The notes beneath the pieces were generated by a model. It saw only the letters and a program-made list of their open reading frames with translations, ran no database searches and was not told where the DNA came from. This document shows, in pieces, positions 49,255-58,338 of a DNA stretch of 64,000 nt. Origin of the DNA: Clostridia bacterium (GTDB lineage: Bacteria; Bacillota; Clostridia; Christensenellales; Aristaeellaceae). The position numbers and the translations under genes are program-made. Within the stretch, counting starts at the first letter, position 1, and the number at the start of each line of letters is the position of its first letter. Where the stretch lies: the NCBI GenBank assembly GCA_030529995.1, contig JAUMVT010000003.1, positions 29,342 to 93,341 of the forward strand, given 5' to 3'.

Positions 49255-51852
49255 TTTGGCTTCCGCCCAGTTTTTCCCCTCATGCACTTCCGCTTCAAGA
49301 GGAACCGTCAGGGTCATGACCTGCTCCATAGCATTCTTCAGCAGCACTGCCGCATGCTCCGCCTCTTCCGGCGGACACTCCAGCAGCAATTCGTCGTGCA
49401 CCTGCAGGATCAGCCGGCTGCGCATGTTTTCCCGGCGCAATGCCTCATCCACGTGCACCATGGCCAGCTTGATAATATCCGCTGCCGTGCCCTGCACCGG
49501 CGTATTCATGGCGGCTCGCTTGCCGAACTCCCGGATCATCTGCTTGGGAGATTGCAGCTCCGGCAGGTACCGTCTGCGTCCCATCAGGGTTTCCGCATAG
49601 CCCTGCTCCTTGCCCTTTCCCACAGCCTGTTCCATAAAGGCCTTGACCCCCGGATACTTGGCAAAATACCGGCGGATAAACTCCTGTGCTTCTCTGGTGG
49701 AAACGCCTGTATTCTTGGCCAGCCCAAAGCCGCTGATGCCGTAAATCAGACCAAAGTTCACTGCCTTGGCACGGGAACGCAGCTGAGGCGTTACCTGACT
49801 CAGCGGCACTTCAAAGATCTCGCTGGCGGTGCGGGCATGCACGTCCTGTCCGGTGCGGAAGGCTTCCAACATGGCAGCATCCCCGGAGAAGTGTGCCATC
49901 AGCCGAAGCTCAATCTGGCTGTAGTCCGCATCCAGCAGCACCCAGCCTTTCCGGGGCAGGAACGCCTGCCGGATTTCCTTGCCTTCTTCCGTGCGCACAG
50001 GAATATTTTGCAGATTCGGCTCCGAAGAGCTGATGCGCCCGGTGGCTGTTGCCACCTGATCGAAATAACTGTGCACCCGACCGTTGCCGTCCACCAGACG
50101 GAGCAAACCTTCAATGTAGGTACCGTTCAGCTTCACCAGCTGCCGATACCGAAGCAGGGGCTCGATGATTTCCGGTGCAATATCCCGCAGTCCTTCCAGC
50201 ACCTCGGCAGAGGTGGAGTAGCCGCGGGTTGTCTTCTTCCCGTGCGGAAGCTGAAGCTTGTCAAACAGCACTTCTCCCAGTTGCTGGGTGCTGTTCAGGT
50301 TAAAGCTTCCCGTGCCGCAGGCATTGAACACCTGCTGCTTTGCTTCCTCAATAGCTTGGGTATACTTATGCCCAAGGCCGCGGAGGAAGTCCGTATCCAC
50401 GGCAAAACCTGCCGTCTCCATGCGGAAAAGCACATGGCTCAGGGGCATTTCCACCTGCCGCATGAGGGGCATCATGTGCTCCAGTTCAATCTCCTGCTCC
50501 TGTTTGACAGCCAGCTGGGCAATGCCCCGGGCATCCGCCGTCAGGCCTTCCGTCACGGCCGCCAAACCGTAGCCCTTCCTTTGAGGATCCAGCAGGTATG
50601 CTCCCAGCATGGTATCCCATGCGAATTGCTCCGGCAAAGGCAGACCGTACTGCTGCAGCAAATGAAGCAGATGCTTGCCGTCATGCACCACGGAAGGATG
50701 GGCGCACAGGAAGGGTGCCAGCACCTGCAGTGCCTCTGCCGGGTCGATACCGGGAGACAACAGGTCGCCGCCTAGGGAAAGAAGCGCATTCTGCCCGTCT
50801 CTGGCCGCTAGGGTGATTTCCCGGTCATCCACATGGATGGCAATGGGCAATGCTGCTGCCGGCAAGCTGTCCAGCCAATGCTGAAGTGCTGCCGGGTCGG
50901 CCAGTGACACGGCCTTTTCAAAGGAAATGCTCTTCGTTTGGACTTCCTGCCGCTTCGGAACAGGTGCTGCTGCAGAGACCGGTGCGGCCTTGCTTACGGT
51001 TTCGCCGGTAATCCGCTTCACCAAGCTGTTCAGCCCCAGTGCCTGAAGGGCAGGAACCGCAACCTGCCAATCCGGCAGGGCGCATTCCTTCAGCGTCCAT
51101 GTTACCGGCGCATCCCGGCGAATGGTGGCCAGTTCTCTGCACTGCCGGGCCTGGTCGGCATAGGTTGCCAGCTTCTCCCCCAGCTTACCCTTGACCTCTC
51201 CCGCATGGGCGAGGATGTTCTCCAGCGAGCCGTACTGCTGCAGCAGCTTCACGGCCGTTTTGTCCCCCACCCCGGGAATGCCGGGAATGTTGTCGCTGGA
51301 ATCCCCGGCCATGCCCTTCCAGTCCGTTACCTGCTCCGGGGTGAAGCCGTATTCCTCGTACAAGGTAGCCGGCGTGAAGCGGATGGTTTCGGTAATACCC
51401 TTCCTTGTGAACATCAATTCCGTCTTGCCGTCCACCAGCTGCAGGGCATCCCGGTCGCCTGTCAGCAAAAGAGGCTGCACATCTGCCTTTTCCCCCATGA
51501 GGGATAGGGTGCCCAGCAGGTCATCCGCCTCCCAGCCTGCAAGAGCATACCACTTAATGCCCATATCGGTCAGCAGCTTACGGATGGTATCCAGCTGTTG
51601 AATCATTTCCGGCGGCGTAGGAGCACGGCCCGCCTTGTAGTCGGCATAGGCCACATGGCGGAAGGTGGGTGCATGCTCATCAAAGCAGACTGCCAGATAG
51701 TGCACGTTTTCCTCTTTGACAACCTTCAGCAGCATATTCAGGAAGCCATAAATGGCATTGGTATAGGTGCCCTGATAATCCATGATGGGCAGGGCATGAA
51801 ACGCCCGGAACATCAGACTGTTGCCGTCAACAATCAGGAATACATCTTTCAC
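49252..51852 (-). CDS. polA: DNA polymerase I
   Basis: An 866-residue polymerase. The GTG start at 51852 follows GGAGG by 9 bases; the frame continues to 52023 without a site. Residues 1-290 form the 5' nuclease (FLIVDGNSLMFRAFHA, GDSSDNIPGIPGVG). The middle part corresponds to the 3'-5' exonuclease but lacks its catalytic aspartate and glutamate (IHVDDREIT in place of DTET), as in Bacillus Pol I. Residues 480-866 are the polymerase with motif A (DADYSQIELRL), motif B (RAKAVNFGLIYG) and motif C (QVHDELLLE). Confidence 0.94.
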   Translation of the reverse strand: MKDVFLIVDGNSLMFRAFHALPIMDYQGTYTNAIYGFLNMLLKVVKEENVHYLAVCFDEHAPTFRHVAYADYKAGRAPTPPEMIQQLDTIRKLLTDMGIKWYALAGWEADDLLGTLSLMGEKADVQPLLLTGDRDALQLVDGKTELMFTRKGITETIRFTPATLYEEYGFTPEQVTDWKGMAGDSSDNIPGIPGVGDKTAVKLLQQYGSLENILAHAGEVKGKLGEKLATYADQARQCRELATIRRDAPVTWTLKECALPDWQVAVPALQALGLNSLVKRITGETVSKAAPVSAAAPVPKRQEVQTKSISFEKAVSLADPAALQHWLDSLPAAALPIAIHVDDREITLAARDGQNALLSLGGDLLSPGIDPAEALQVLAPFLCAHPSVVHDGKHLLHLLQQYGLPLPEQFAWDTMLGAYLLDPQRKGYGLAAVTEGLTADARGIAQLAVKQEQEIELEHMMPLMRQVEMPLSHVLFRMETAGFAVDTDFLRGLGHKYTQAIEEAKQQVFNACGTGSFNLNSTQQLGEVLFDKLQLPHGKKTTRGYSTSAEVLEGLRDIAPEIIEPLLRYRQLVKLNGTYIEGLLRLVDGNGRVHSYFDQVATATGRISSSEPNLQNIPVRTEEGKEIRQAFLPRKGWVLLDADYSQIELRLMAHFSGDAAMLEAFRTGQDVHARTASEIFEVPLSQVTPQLRSRAKAVNFGLIYGISGFGLAKNTGVSTREAQEFIRRYFAKYPGVKAFMEQAVGKGKEQGYAETLMGRRRYLPELQSPKQMIREFGKRAAMNTPVQGTAADIIKLAMVHVDEALRRENMRSRLILQVHDELLLECPPEEAEHAAVLLKNAMEQVMTLTVPLEAEVHEGKNWAEAK

Positions 51853-51931
51853 GGCAGGAATCCTCCTATGCTTCGGAATAAAGGAAAAGCCGGGGTATGC
51901 ACGGCGCATTCCGTGCGTCTCCCGGTTTGTT

Positions 51932-52444
51932 TCACCGCTTGAGAACATGCTTGATTTTGCCGAGCAGTGTTTTGCTTTTGCGCAGCGCCACCGCCGCATC
52001 CAGTGCGCCCCGGCGGTACTCAATATTATTGGGTTCCCGCTTCACGGCCTCCCGGAAAGACTCGTGGGCTGTTTCATACTGCCTGAGCAGCATCAGCACA
52101 TGCCCCTGCATATAGTACCATTCCCCGTCCCGGCTTTCGGCACGGAGGAGATAACGCAGGGCGCTTTCCGGGTTTTGCTGCCCCAGCATTTTCTGTGCCA
52201 GATGCTTGGCTTCTTCCTTCGGCAGGGACTTAGTATAAGTAACCGCCTTACGGGGAATGGCCAGTTTGAGTGCCTCCTCGTAAGCCAGGTTCAGCCGGAT
52301 CATCTTATCCTGGGCTGTCTTCTGCGCCTCCGGCTCCTGAAAGCGATCCGGGTGGCACAGTTTCACCAAAGCATGATAAGCGGCACGGATTTCATCCACG
52401 GTTGCCGTCGGCTTCAGTCCCAAGGTCTGAAAGGGATCATTCAC
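51932..52444 (-). CDS. J-domain protein
   Basis: A 170-residue protein with a GTG start 9 bases after GGAGG. Residues 1-65 form a J-domain with the HPD motif (LCHPDRF) that stimulates DnaK. The rest is helical and resembles one or two tetratricopeptide-like units (ALRYLLRAESRDGEWYYMQG, REAVKREPNNIEYRRGALDA). It lacks the zinc and glycine-rich parts of DnaJ. It sits between murA and polA with short gaps and may be co-transcribed. Confidence 0.88.
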   Translation of the reverse strand: MNDPFQTLGLKPTATVDEIRAAYHALVKLCHPDRFQEPEAQKTAQDKMIRLNLAYEEALKLAIPRKAVTYTKSLPKEEAKHLAQKMLGQQNPESALRYLLRAESRDGEWYYMQGHVLMLLRQYETAHESFREAVKREPNNIEYRRGALDAAVALRKSKTLLGKIKHVLKR

Positions 52445-52475
52445 TACCGCTCACCTCCCACCGATGAGGAATGGA

Positions 52476-53744
52476 TTACTCAATGGTCTCCCGGCGGATC
52501 TCCGCCCCCAGAGAGCGAAGTTTTTCTTCAATGTGTTCATATCCCCGGTCGATATACTCCGGCTCGTAAATTTCCGTAACGCCACGTGCCATCAACCCGG
52601 CTACAATCAGTGCAGCGCCGGCACGAAGATCCGTCGTTGTCACCGGCGCGCCGTAAAGCTGAGGCACGCCTTCAATCATAGCCACCCGATCCACCACACG
52701 GATTCTTGCCCCCATACGACGAATTTCGTCTAAGTGCTTGAACCGCTGCTCGAAAATCGTTTCCGTAATGACGCTGGTTCCCCTTGCCGTGGTCAGCAGA
52801 GCACTCATGGGCTGCTGCAGGTCCGTAGGGAAGCCGGGATACACCTGGGTCTTAATATTCACCGCCCGGTGTGCGCCCAAGGTGCGGACACGAATGGCAT
52901 CGTCGCTGTCGGACACCTTAATGCCCATTTCCAGCAGTTTGGCCGTCAGGGCTTCCATGTGGGTGGGAATGCAGCCCCGAATGATCACATCCCCCCGGGT
53001 TGCGGCAGCGGCGATCATCAGGGTACCGGTTTCAATCTGGTCAGGAATGACCGCATAGTTAGCGCCATGCAAGTACTGCTGTCCCCGAATGCGGATCACA
53101 TCCGTACCGGCGCCCTTGACCTTGGCACCCATGCTGTTCAGGAAGTTGGCCAAGTCCACAATGTGGGGCTCTTTGGCGGCGTTGTAGATCACGGTAGTGC
53201 CCTTGGCCTTTGCGGCCGCCAGCATCACATTGATGGTTCCGCCCACGGTCACCATGTCAAAGAACACGTCACTGCCCCGAAGCTCATCCGCCTCCACAAT
53301 GATCATGCCGCCCCGTTCTTCCGCCTCTGCGCCCAGTGCCTGAAATCCCTTCAGGTGCTGGTCAATGGGGCGGGAACCGATTTCACAGCCGCCGGGAGCA
53401 GCCACCATGGCCCGTCCGCACCGTCCCAGCAGTGCGCCCAGCAGGTAATAGCTGGCACGCAGCCGCCGAGCCTGCTGAAAACCCACCTTATGGCTTTCCG
53501 CCGGCCGGGGATCAATGGTCATAAACTCATCGGGCACATAGGTCACCTTTGCGCCGAGGGAACGGAGAATATCCACCAGCGCATGGACATCCTCGATATC
53601 CGGCAGGTTTTCAATGGTACAGGGTTCGTCTGCCAGTAGGGCAGCCGGAATCACGGCCACTGCCGTATTCTTGCCGCCGCTGACCCGCACCTCGCCCTCC
53701 AGCGCATTGCCGCCGGTGATCAGCATTCGTTCTTTCTTGGGCAT
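52476..53744 (-). CDS. murA: UDP-N-acetylglucosamine 1-carboxyvinyltransferase
   Basis: A 422-residue enzyme of the first committed step of peptidoglycan synthesis, transferring enolpyruvate from PEP to UDP-GlcNAc. The catalytic cysteine is Cys120 in PGGCEIGSRPID, the fosfomycin target. The N-terminal GGKNTAVAVIPAALLA near residue 23 and the later TAQAQ-like QVYPGFPTDLQQPM near 310 fit MurA. Length is normal. Confidence 0.94.
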   Translation of the reverse strand: MPKKERMLITGGNALEGEVRVSGGKNTAVAVIPAALLADEPCTIENLPDIEDVHALVDILRSLGAKVTYVPDEFMTIDPRPAESHKVGFQQARRLRASYYLLGALLGRCGRAMVAAPGGCEIGSRPIDQHLKGFQALGAEAEERGGMIIVEADELRGSDVFFDMVTVGGTINVMLAAAKAKGTTVIYNAAKEPHIVDLANFLNSMGAKVKGAGTDVIRIRGQQYLHGANYAVIPDQIETGTLMIAAAATRGDVIIRGCIPTHMEALTAKLLEMGIKVSDSDDAIRVRTLGAHRAVNIKTQVYPGFPTDLQQPMSALLTTARGTSVITETIFEQRFKHLDEIRRMGARIRVVDRVAMIEGVPQLYGAPVTTTDLRAGAALIVAGLMARGVTEIYEPEYIDRGYEHIEEKLRSLGAEIRRETIE

Positions 53745-53801
53745 AGGGGTCTTAACTCCTCTCGTGGATCACGGAGAAACCGCAATCGCCGGGATCAATC
53801 G

Positions 53802-54794
53802 TTACGCTTTATCCTGCTTCCGCCACAGGGGCAGGATGGACACCACCATCAGCACACCGGCCAAGGCGGTAATCAGATAGCACACATCCATGGGCAGCCA
53901 TTCCAGGAATACAATCTTCTTTTCTACGGCAAACTCCATGGCAATCACCAGCAGCATGCCGCACAGGGTGCCGCACCAGGCCAGGAGGATTTTCTTTGTG
54001 CTCCGCTGCTCCTTCGGAATGCGAAGCCAGCACCATACAAGCACGCCTGCCACCACCAGGGCACTCAGGATTTGATTTACCCGCACAAAGCCCCAGCGCA
54101 GCACCGCATCTTCCCGAAGGCCTTCGCACAGCGCCTGACCGGCGGCGTACAGCAGCATCAGCAGTGCCGCCTTGCTGCCCCTCCGACGGGCGTTCGTCTT
54201 CAGCAGAGCAACCAAAATGACCAGTGCGAGGAGCGCCTCCAGCACAAAGACCGCCCAGCACCATTCTTCATACATGTCCTGCACGGCAAAGGGGAAATGC
54301 TCCAGCAGGGAAGTATCCTCCAGTGCAAACAGGCTCATGCCGGATTCACCGTCGAACCAGTCAGCCAGATACCGACCATATCCCTGCCCTGCCAAACCTT
54401 CTGCCAGGCGACACAGGGCAATGGTCAGGGCTGCCGGGGCTACGGCCGCATCCAGCAGGCTGCCCAAGTTCTCTTTACAAAGCTTTGCGGTCAGCAATGC
54501 CGCCAGAAAGCATCCCAACACCGTGCCGTAAAGCACGTAGCCGCCGTCCGTCAGGCAGAACATGTGCAGGAAGCCCTTCTCCATCAGCCAGTCAAAGCGA
54601 ATCAGCGAATACAGAATATGTGCGAAAATCGTCCCCAATGGTACGGCCAGCACGGCGAACATGCTCACCGTGCCCTGCTTCAGTCCGGACTTTTTCCCGG
54701 TGCAGTGCATCATCACCAGTCCGATGGCCGCTGCCAGCGCCACTGCCAAGCCGTAGGGATACAGGGTCAAAGTGCCTAATTGGATGGGCTCCAT
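53802..54794 (-). CDS. Divergent Lgt-like membrane protein
   Basis: A 330-residue membrane protein with 7-8 segments, similar to prolipoprotein diacylglyceryl transferase. GGAGG lies 6 bases before ATG 54794. DGGYVLYGTVLG near residue 83 and the C-terminal ALCEGLREDAVLRWGFVRVNQ match the family. The key motif, in Lgt GRxxNFxNxExxG, reads R129-L-A-E132-G-L-A135-G-Q137-G-Y-G140: the arginine and last glycine remain, but the asparagine and glutamate that matter for catalysis are E and Q. It may be inactive or transfer another group. A further 60 residues after the usual end form two more segments. Confidence 0.8.
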   Translation of the reverse strand: MEPIQLGTLTLYPYGLAVALAAAIGLVMMHCTGKKSGLKQGTVSMFAVLAVPLGTIFAHILYSLIRFDWLMEKGFLHMFCLTDGGYVLYGTVLGCFLAALLTAKLCKENLGSLLDAAVAPAALTIALCRLAEGLAGQGYGRYLADWFDGESGMSLFALEDTSLLEHFPFAVQDMYEEWCWAVFVLEALLALVILVALLKTNARRRGSKAALLMLLYAAGQALCEGLREDAVLRWGFVRVNQILSALVVAGVLVWCWLRIPKEQRSTKKILLAWCGTLCGMLLVIAMEFAVEKKIVFLEWLPMDVCYLITALAGVLMVVSILPLWRKQDKA

Positions 54795-54795
54795 G

Positions 54796-55695
54796 TCAAT
54801 CCTCCGAAGCGGCGGATGCAAAGTACAGGATATCGCTGATGTTGCGGGCATCCGTGTTCTTATGAATGCGCACGTTATTCACAATGACGTTGGTGGATCC
54901 GCCGCCATCCAGATTGTAAGCCAAGATGCAGTCCGGGAACAGACTCTGCACATACTCGGCGAAATTGGCCATGGTCATGCCGGAGGTGGCATCCGCCTTG
55001 CCGTCGCACTCCACAATGGCATACTCCAGCTCCCCGGTCTGCACAATGCAGACACGCTGCATCTTATACCGATACTGGAACTCACGGGTGGTGATCTCCT
55101 GCACCTCACCGTTTTCCACCAGCACAGGGCCCAGGGTGAAGGTATTGATCACCTTGCGATCCTGGGGGAAAGTGTTGGCAAGATAATCCGCCATGGACTC
55201 GCTGGTAGCGTTCCGCACGGCATGAAAATCACCCTTGTCGTCAATGATCAGCACATCCCGTTCTCCATTCAGCGCATCCCGGTAGAACACGCCCTGACGA
55301 ACCACATAGCCGATCTTGTAGAAGTACTTGAAGAAATCCCCATTCACTGCTGCAATGGCGTTCACATGCTTGGCCATAGCGGTAGCCTTCACGTAGGTCT
55401 TGTCATCGTAGTTATCCTTGCTCATGGCCGTGCGAATCTGGCTGGCATCAGCAATCTTCACCCGAACGATGGAGGTCTTCACCTTGCCAACGTTGCTGTG
55501 CTCCACCGTTACATGGATGGATTCATCCTGATACTCTTCGTCCGACAGCCACCCGTCTTCCTTGGCGGGATTGCCGGGCACGGTTTGATCCAGATCAAGG
55601 GGTGTAACCTCTGCCAATGCAGGAGAAGCAATCAAAAAAGCAAGGCAGCAAAGCATCAGTCCGCAGACAATGCCGCACACAAGCGAACGTTTCAT
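54796..55695 (-). CDS. Phosphodiester glycosidase family protein (NAGPA/DUF2233)
   Basis: A 299-residue secreted protein. ATG 55695 follows AAGGGAGC by 10 bases. Residues 1-30 form a signal peptide (cleavage after ALA). The domain is that of N-acetylglucosamine-1-phosphodiester alpha-N-acetylglucosaminidase-like proteins, marked by IAAVNGDFFKYFY near residue 120 and the late AYNLDGGGSTNVIVN. It lies one base before the Lgt-like gene. The family acts on sugar phosphodiesters in envelope polymers, which fits a role outside the membrane. Strong promoter at 55729-55757. Confidence 0.88.
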   Translation of the reverse strand: MKRSLVCGIVCGLMLCCLAFLIASPALAEVTPLDLDQTVPGNPAKEDGWLSDEEYQDESIHVTVEHSNVGKVKTSIVRVKIADASQIRTAMSKDNYDDKTYVKATAMAKHVNAIAAVNGDFFKYFYKIGYVVRQGVFYRDALNGERDVLIIDDKGDFHAVRNATSESMADYLANTFPQDRKVINTFTLGPVLVENGEVQEITTREFQYRYKMQRVCIVQTGELEYAIVECDGKADATSGMTMANFAEYVQSLFPDCILAYNLDGGGSTNVIVNNVRIHKNTDARNISDILYFASAASED

Positions 55696-55728
55696 CAGCA
55701 AACAAGCTCCCTTCGATAAACTCATTTT

Positions 55729-55757
55729 ATTATACCATGTTTTGCCTTGCCCTGCAA
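55729..55757 (-). promoter_or_regulatory. Sigma-A promoter of the phosphodiester glycosidase gene
   Basis: On the minus strand TTGCAG (55752-55757) and TGGTATAAT (TATAAT at 55729-55734) with a 17-base spacer; both boxes are good. Confidence 0.85.
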
Positions 55758-55802
55758 CTGTTTCAGTATCCGCTGCCGCTGCACATCCTGCCCTTTTGCA
55801 TA

Positions 55803-55845
55803 CAAAAAGCAGGCACCCACGCAGCTTCATGAGCCGCATGGGTGC
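55803..55845 (-). terminator. Terminator of the Dabb gene unit
   Basis: On the minus strand GCACCCATGC and GCGTGGGTGC arms with inner pairing (GCTCATG loop) are followed by CTGCTTTTTG. Confidence 0.8.
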
Positions 55846-55853
55846 ACAGAAAG

Positions 55854-56138
55854 TCAGTCACAGTCGAAAATCGCTTTTTTCGCCATGAGATGGCCGTATT
55901 CTTCCTTCCACCGGTGATGGGGTTCGCTTTGGTCGTAGGCGGCCAGTGCTTCCGGCTCCAGATCAATCACGATCATCACATCATAGCGATTGGGTCGATC
56001 CACCACATTGGGACACACCTTCACGCCGTGGATTCCCTCCACCTTGGTCAAGGGCGCAAACAGCTGTTCAATCTCCGGAATGAGTGCCTGCTTATCCGTT
56101 ACATCGTCCGTATACTTCACAAGAATATGGTGCAGCAT
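55854..56138 (-). CDS. Dabb (stress-responsive A/B barrel) protein
   Basis: A 94-residue protein of the dimeric alpha-beta barrel Dabb family. It begins MLHHILVKYTDD, has VEGIHGVKVCPNVVD and ends in a region of the form MIVIDLEPEALAAYDQSEPHH, the typical single-domain pattern. A TTG at 56141 is another possible start. Function varied in the family (stress response, polyketide cyclisation); not assignable here. It lies 14 bases after the membrane-anchored gene upstream. Confidence 0.88.
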   Translation of the reverse strand: MLHHILVKYTDDVTDKQALIPEIEQLFAPLTKVEGIHGVKVCPNVVDRPNRYDVMIVIDLEPEALAAYDQSEPHHRWKEEYGHLMAKKAIFDCD

Positions 56139-56152
56139 CAAGCTTCATCCTT

Positions 56153-56839
56153 TCACTTTGTGTCGGTTGCCGTGGCCAGATCCGTAGGGGTTGCGGTTTC
56201 TTCCGCAGGCAGCATATCCCGAATCATGCACTGCATCAGCTTCACCGCCATGTCATCATTGCCGCAGTTGCACATAACGCACAGATACATATTGTCCGGG
56301 TCAATGCCGTAGTTCACAAAGCCGGTCAGCAGGGAAGCCGGAATGCCGTACAGGTGACGCTCGCCGCTGTCGCTTTCCGTCCGCCAGCCTTTATCCACGC
56401 TGATGCCTGCCGCCTCCGCCTGATCAACCAGATTCTGATATCCCTCCAAGGGCAGCATAGCGCCGGAGGTGGCATATTGCTGGAACGTATCCCCATCCAG
56501 CATGTACACATCGCCTTCGCCGGCGGCAATGTAGGTAGCCAGCTGCATGGTGCCGTAATAGGCGTCATTGGTCAGGATGACCGAGATCATCTGCTCCATA
56601 TCCGGCATTTCAGTGGTGCGAATATTTTCCAGATACGTATTCAGCTCATCCTGATCAGCCGCGGCACTGGAAACATAGAAATCCACTTTCTTATCGGCCG
56701 GGGGACGATACGCCGTGACGGTGTAGACCAGGTTCCACACCACAAGTGACAGCACGATCAGGAGGAAATACTTCCACCAGCTGTACTCCCAGTGCTGGCG
56801 AAGGGTGGTTTTATTCACGGGGGTCTTCATTGCATACAT
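56153..56839 (-). CDS. Membrane-anchored hypothetical protein resembling a solute-binding-protein fragment
   Basis: A 228-residue protein with GGAGC 5 bases before the ATG. A membrane helix at about residues 23-43 follows a basic cytoplasmic start; the rest is outside. The extracellular part (about 50-205) has an order of elements seen in one lobe of solute-binding proteins (DVYMLDGDTFQQYATSGAMLPLEGY, LYGIPASLLTGFVNYG). It ends with a threonine-rich tail. I do not recognise a family. It is upstream of the Dabb gene and shares its transcript. Confidence 0.65.
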   Translation of the reverse strand: MYAMKTPVNKTTLRQHWEYSWWKYFLLIVLSLVVWNLVYTVTAYRPPADKKVDFYVSSAAADQDELNTYLENIRTTEMPDMEQMISVILTNDAYYGTMQLATYIAAGEGDVYMLDGDTFQQYATSGAMLPLEGYQNLVDQAEAAGISVDKGWRTESDSGERHLYGIPASLLTGFVNYGIDPDNMYLCVMCNCGNDDMAVKLMQCMIRDMLPAEETATPTDLATATDTK

Positions 56840-56921
56840 TGCTCCTTTGCTTGTTCAGCCGAGACGAGTATAACACAGGCAGTGAAAAAGTACAACGGAA
56901 CAAAAAGCCCGGTTGTCCTCG

Positions 56922-56958
56922 AAAAAAGCATCACCCTGCCAAATGAGGATGATGCTTA
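56922..56958 (-). terminator. Terminator of glyA
   Basis: On the minus strand AAGCATCA and TGATGCTT arms with a 15-base loop are followed by TTTTTTC. Confidence 0.8.
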
Positions 56959-56977
56959 AAAGCTTCTGTCGGCTGCC

Positions 56978-58213
56978 TTATGCGTACAGAGGATAATTCC
57001 GCATGAGTGCTTCCACTTCCTGTTTCACCTGCGGGCAGGCCGCCTCGCCCTCCCGTACGATCCGGGCGATCCAGCGGGCGATCATGGTCATCTGTTCTTC
57101 CTTCAGGCCGCGGGTGGTTACTGCCGGAGTGCCCACACGGATGCCGCTGGTGACAAAGGGGCTCCGGGTTTCGTTGGGCACGGTATTCTTATTCACAGTA
57201 ATGTTAGCTTCCTCCAGCCAGCCTTCCAGCTGCTTGCCGGTGACTTCCTTGCCGGTAAAGTCCAGCAGCAAGAGATGATTGTCCGTGCCGCCGGACACCA
57301 TGCGGATGCCCTCTTCACGGAAGGCTTTTTCCAGTGCCTTGGCGTTGCGGACAATCTGCTCCTGATAGGCCTTGAATTCCGGCTTTAACGCCTCGCCGAA
57401 GCATACCGCCTTGGCCGCAATAATGTGTTCCAGCGGTCCGCCCTGGGTGCCGGGGAAAATGGCCTTATCGATGGCCTTAGCATAGGCTTCCTTGCAGAGA
57501 ATCATGCCGCCCCGGGGACCCCGCAGGGTCTTGTGGGTGGTGGTGGTCACAAAGTCGGCATAGGGCACGGGATTGGGATGGAGCCCTGCTGCCACAAGCC
57601 CGGCAATGTGCGCCATGTCCACCATGAGCAGTGCACCGACTTCGTCGGCAATCTCCCGCAGCTTAGCAAAGTCAATCACCCGGGGATAGGCGGAGGCACC
57701 GGCCACAATCAGCTTGGGCTTGCACTCCAGTGCCGTCTGACGGACGGCATCATAGTTCAGCCTTTCCGTTTCCATATCCACGCCGTAGGGTACGAAATGG
57801 AAATACTTGCCGCTGATATTCACCGGACTGCCATGGGTCAGGTGGCCGCCATGGGACAGGTTCATGCCCATGACCGTATCGCCCGGCTGAAGCATGGCGA
57901 AGTAGACCGCCATATTGGCCTGCGCTCCGGAGTGAGGCTGCACGTTGGCATGCTCCGCGCCGAAGAGCTGACAAGCCCGGTCACGAGCCAGGTTTTCCAC
58001 AATATCCACATACTCGCATCCGCCGTAGTAGCGGTGTCCCGGGTAACCCTCGGCATACTTATTGGTCAGCGGCGTGCCCATGGCTGCCATCACCGCAGGA
58101 GAAACAAAATTTTCAGATGCAATCAGCTCGATATGTGTACGCTGCCGTTCCAGTTCCTGTGCAATGGCTTCTGCTACCGCAGGATCCGTCTCCCGAATGA
58201 TTTCCAGTTCCAT
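56978..58213 (-). CDS. glyA: Serine hydroxymethyltransferase
   Basis: A 411-residue PLP enzyme interconverting serine and glycine with tetrahydrofolate. The PLP lysine is Lys228 in [43 protein letters not shown] near residue 31 and [15 protein letters not shown] near 92 are family motifs. Full length. A good ribosome-binding site (GGAAAGGGG) and a strong promoter precede it. Single-gene unit. Confidence 0.95.
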   Translation of the reverse strand: MELEIIRETDPAVAEAIAQELERQRTHIELIASENFVSPAVMAAMGTPLTNKYAEGYPGHRYYGGCEYVDIVENLARDRACQLFGAEHANVQPHSGAQANMAVYFAMLQPGDTVMGMNLSHGGHLTHGSPVNISGKYFHFVPYGVDMETERLNYDAVRQTALECKPKLIVAGASAYPRVIDFAKLREIADEVGALLMVDMAHIAGLVAAGLHPNPVPYADFVTTTTHKTLRGPRGGMILCKEAYAKAIDKAIFPGTQGGPLEHIIAAKAVCFGEALKPEFKAYQEQIVRNAKALEKAFREEGIRMVSGGTDNHLLLLDFTGKEVTGKQLEGWLEEANITVNKNTVPNETRSPFVTSGIRVGTPAVTTRGLKEEQMTMIARWIARIVREGEAACPQVKQEVEALMRNYPLYA

Positions 58214-58249
58214 GAAAACCCGCCCCTTTCCTGATGGATAATGGACAGC

Positions 58250-58278
58250 ATTATAGTCAGTTTTCTTCGCCGGGTCAA
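58250..58278 (-). promoter_or_regulatory. Sigma-A promoter of glyA
   Basis: On the minus strand TTGACC (58273-58278) and TATAAT (58250-58255) are 17 bases apart, 37 bases before the start codon. Confidence 0.85.
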
Positions 58279-58338
58279 CGGGTTATCATGCTTCCTTCTG
58301 CTCTTTTTCTGTTTTTTCAGAAAGGGGCTTTCATCTTT

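Noticed and set aside
49252-51852. Degenerate 3'-5' exonuclease of PolA as a sign of gene decay
   Set aside because: Loss of the exonuclease residues is normal for Firmicutes DNA polymerase I; polymerase and 5' nuclease motifs are intact.
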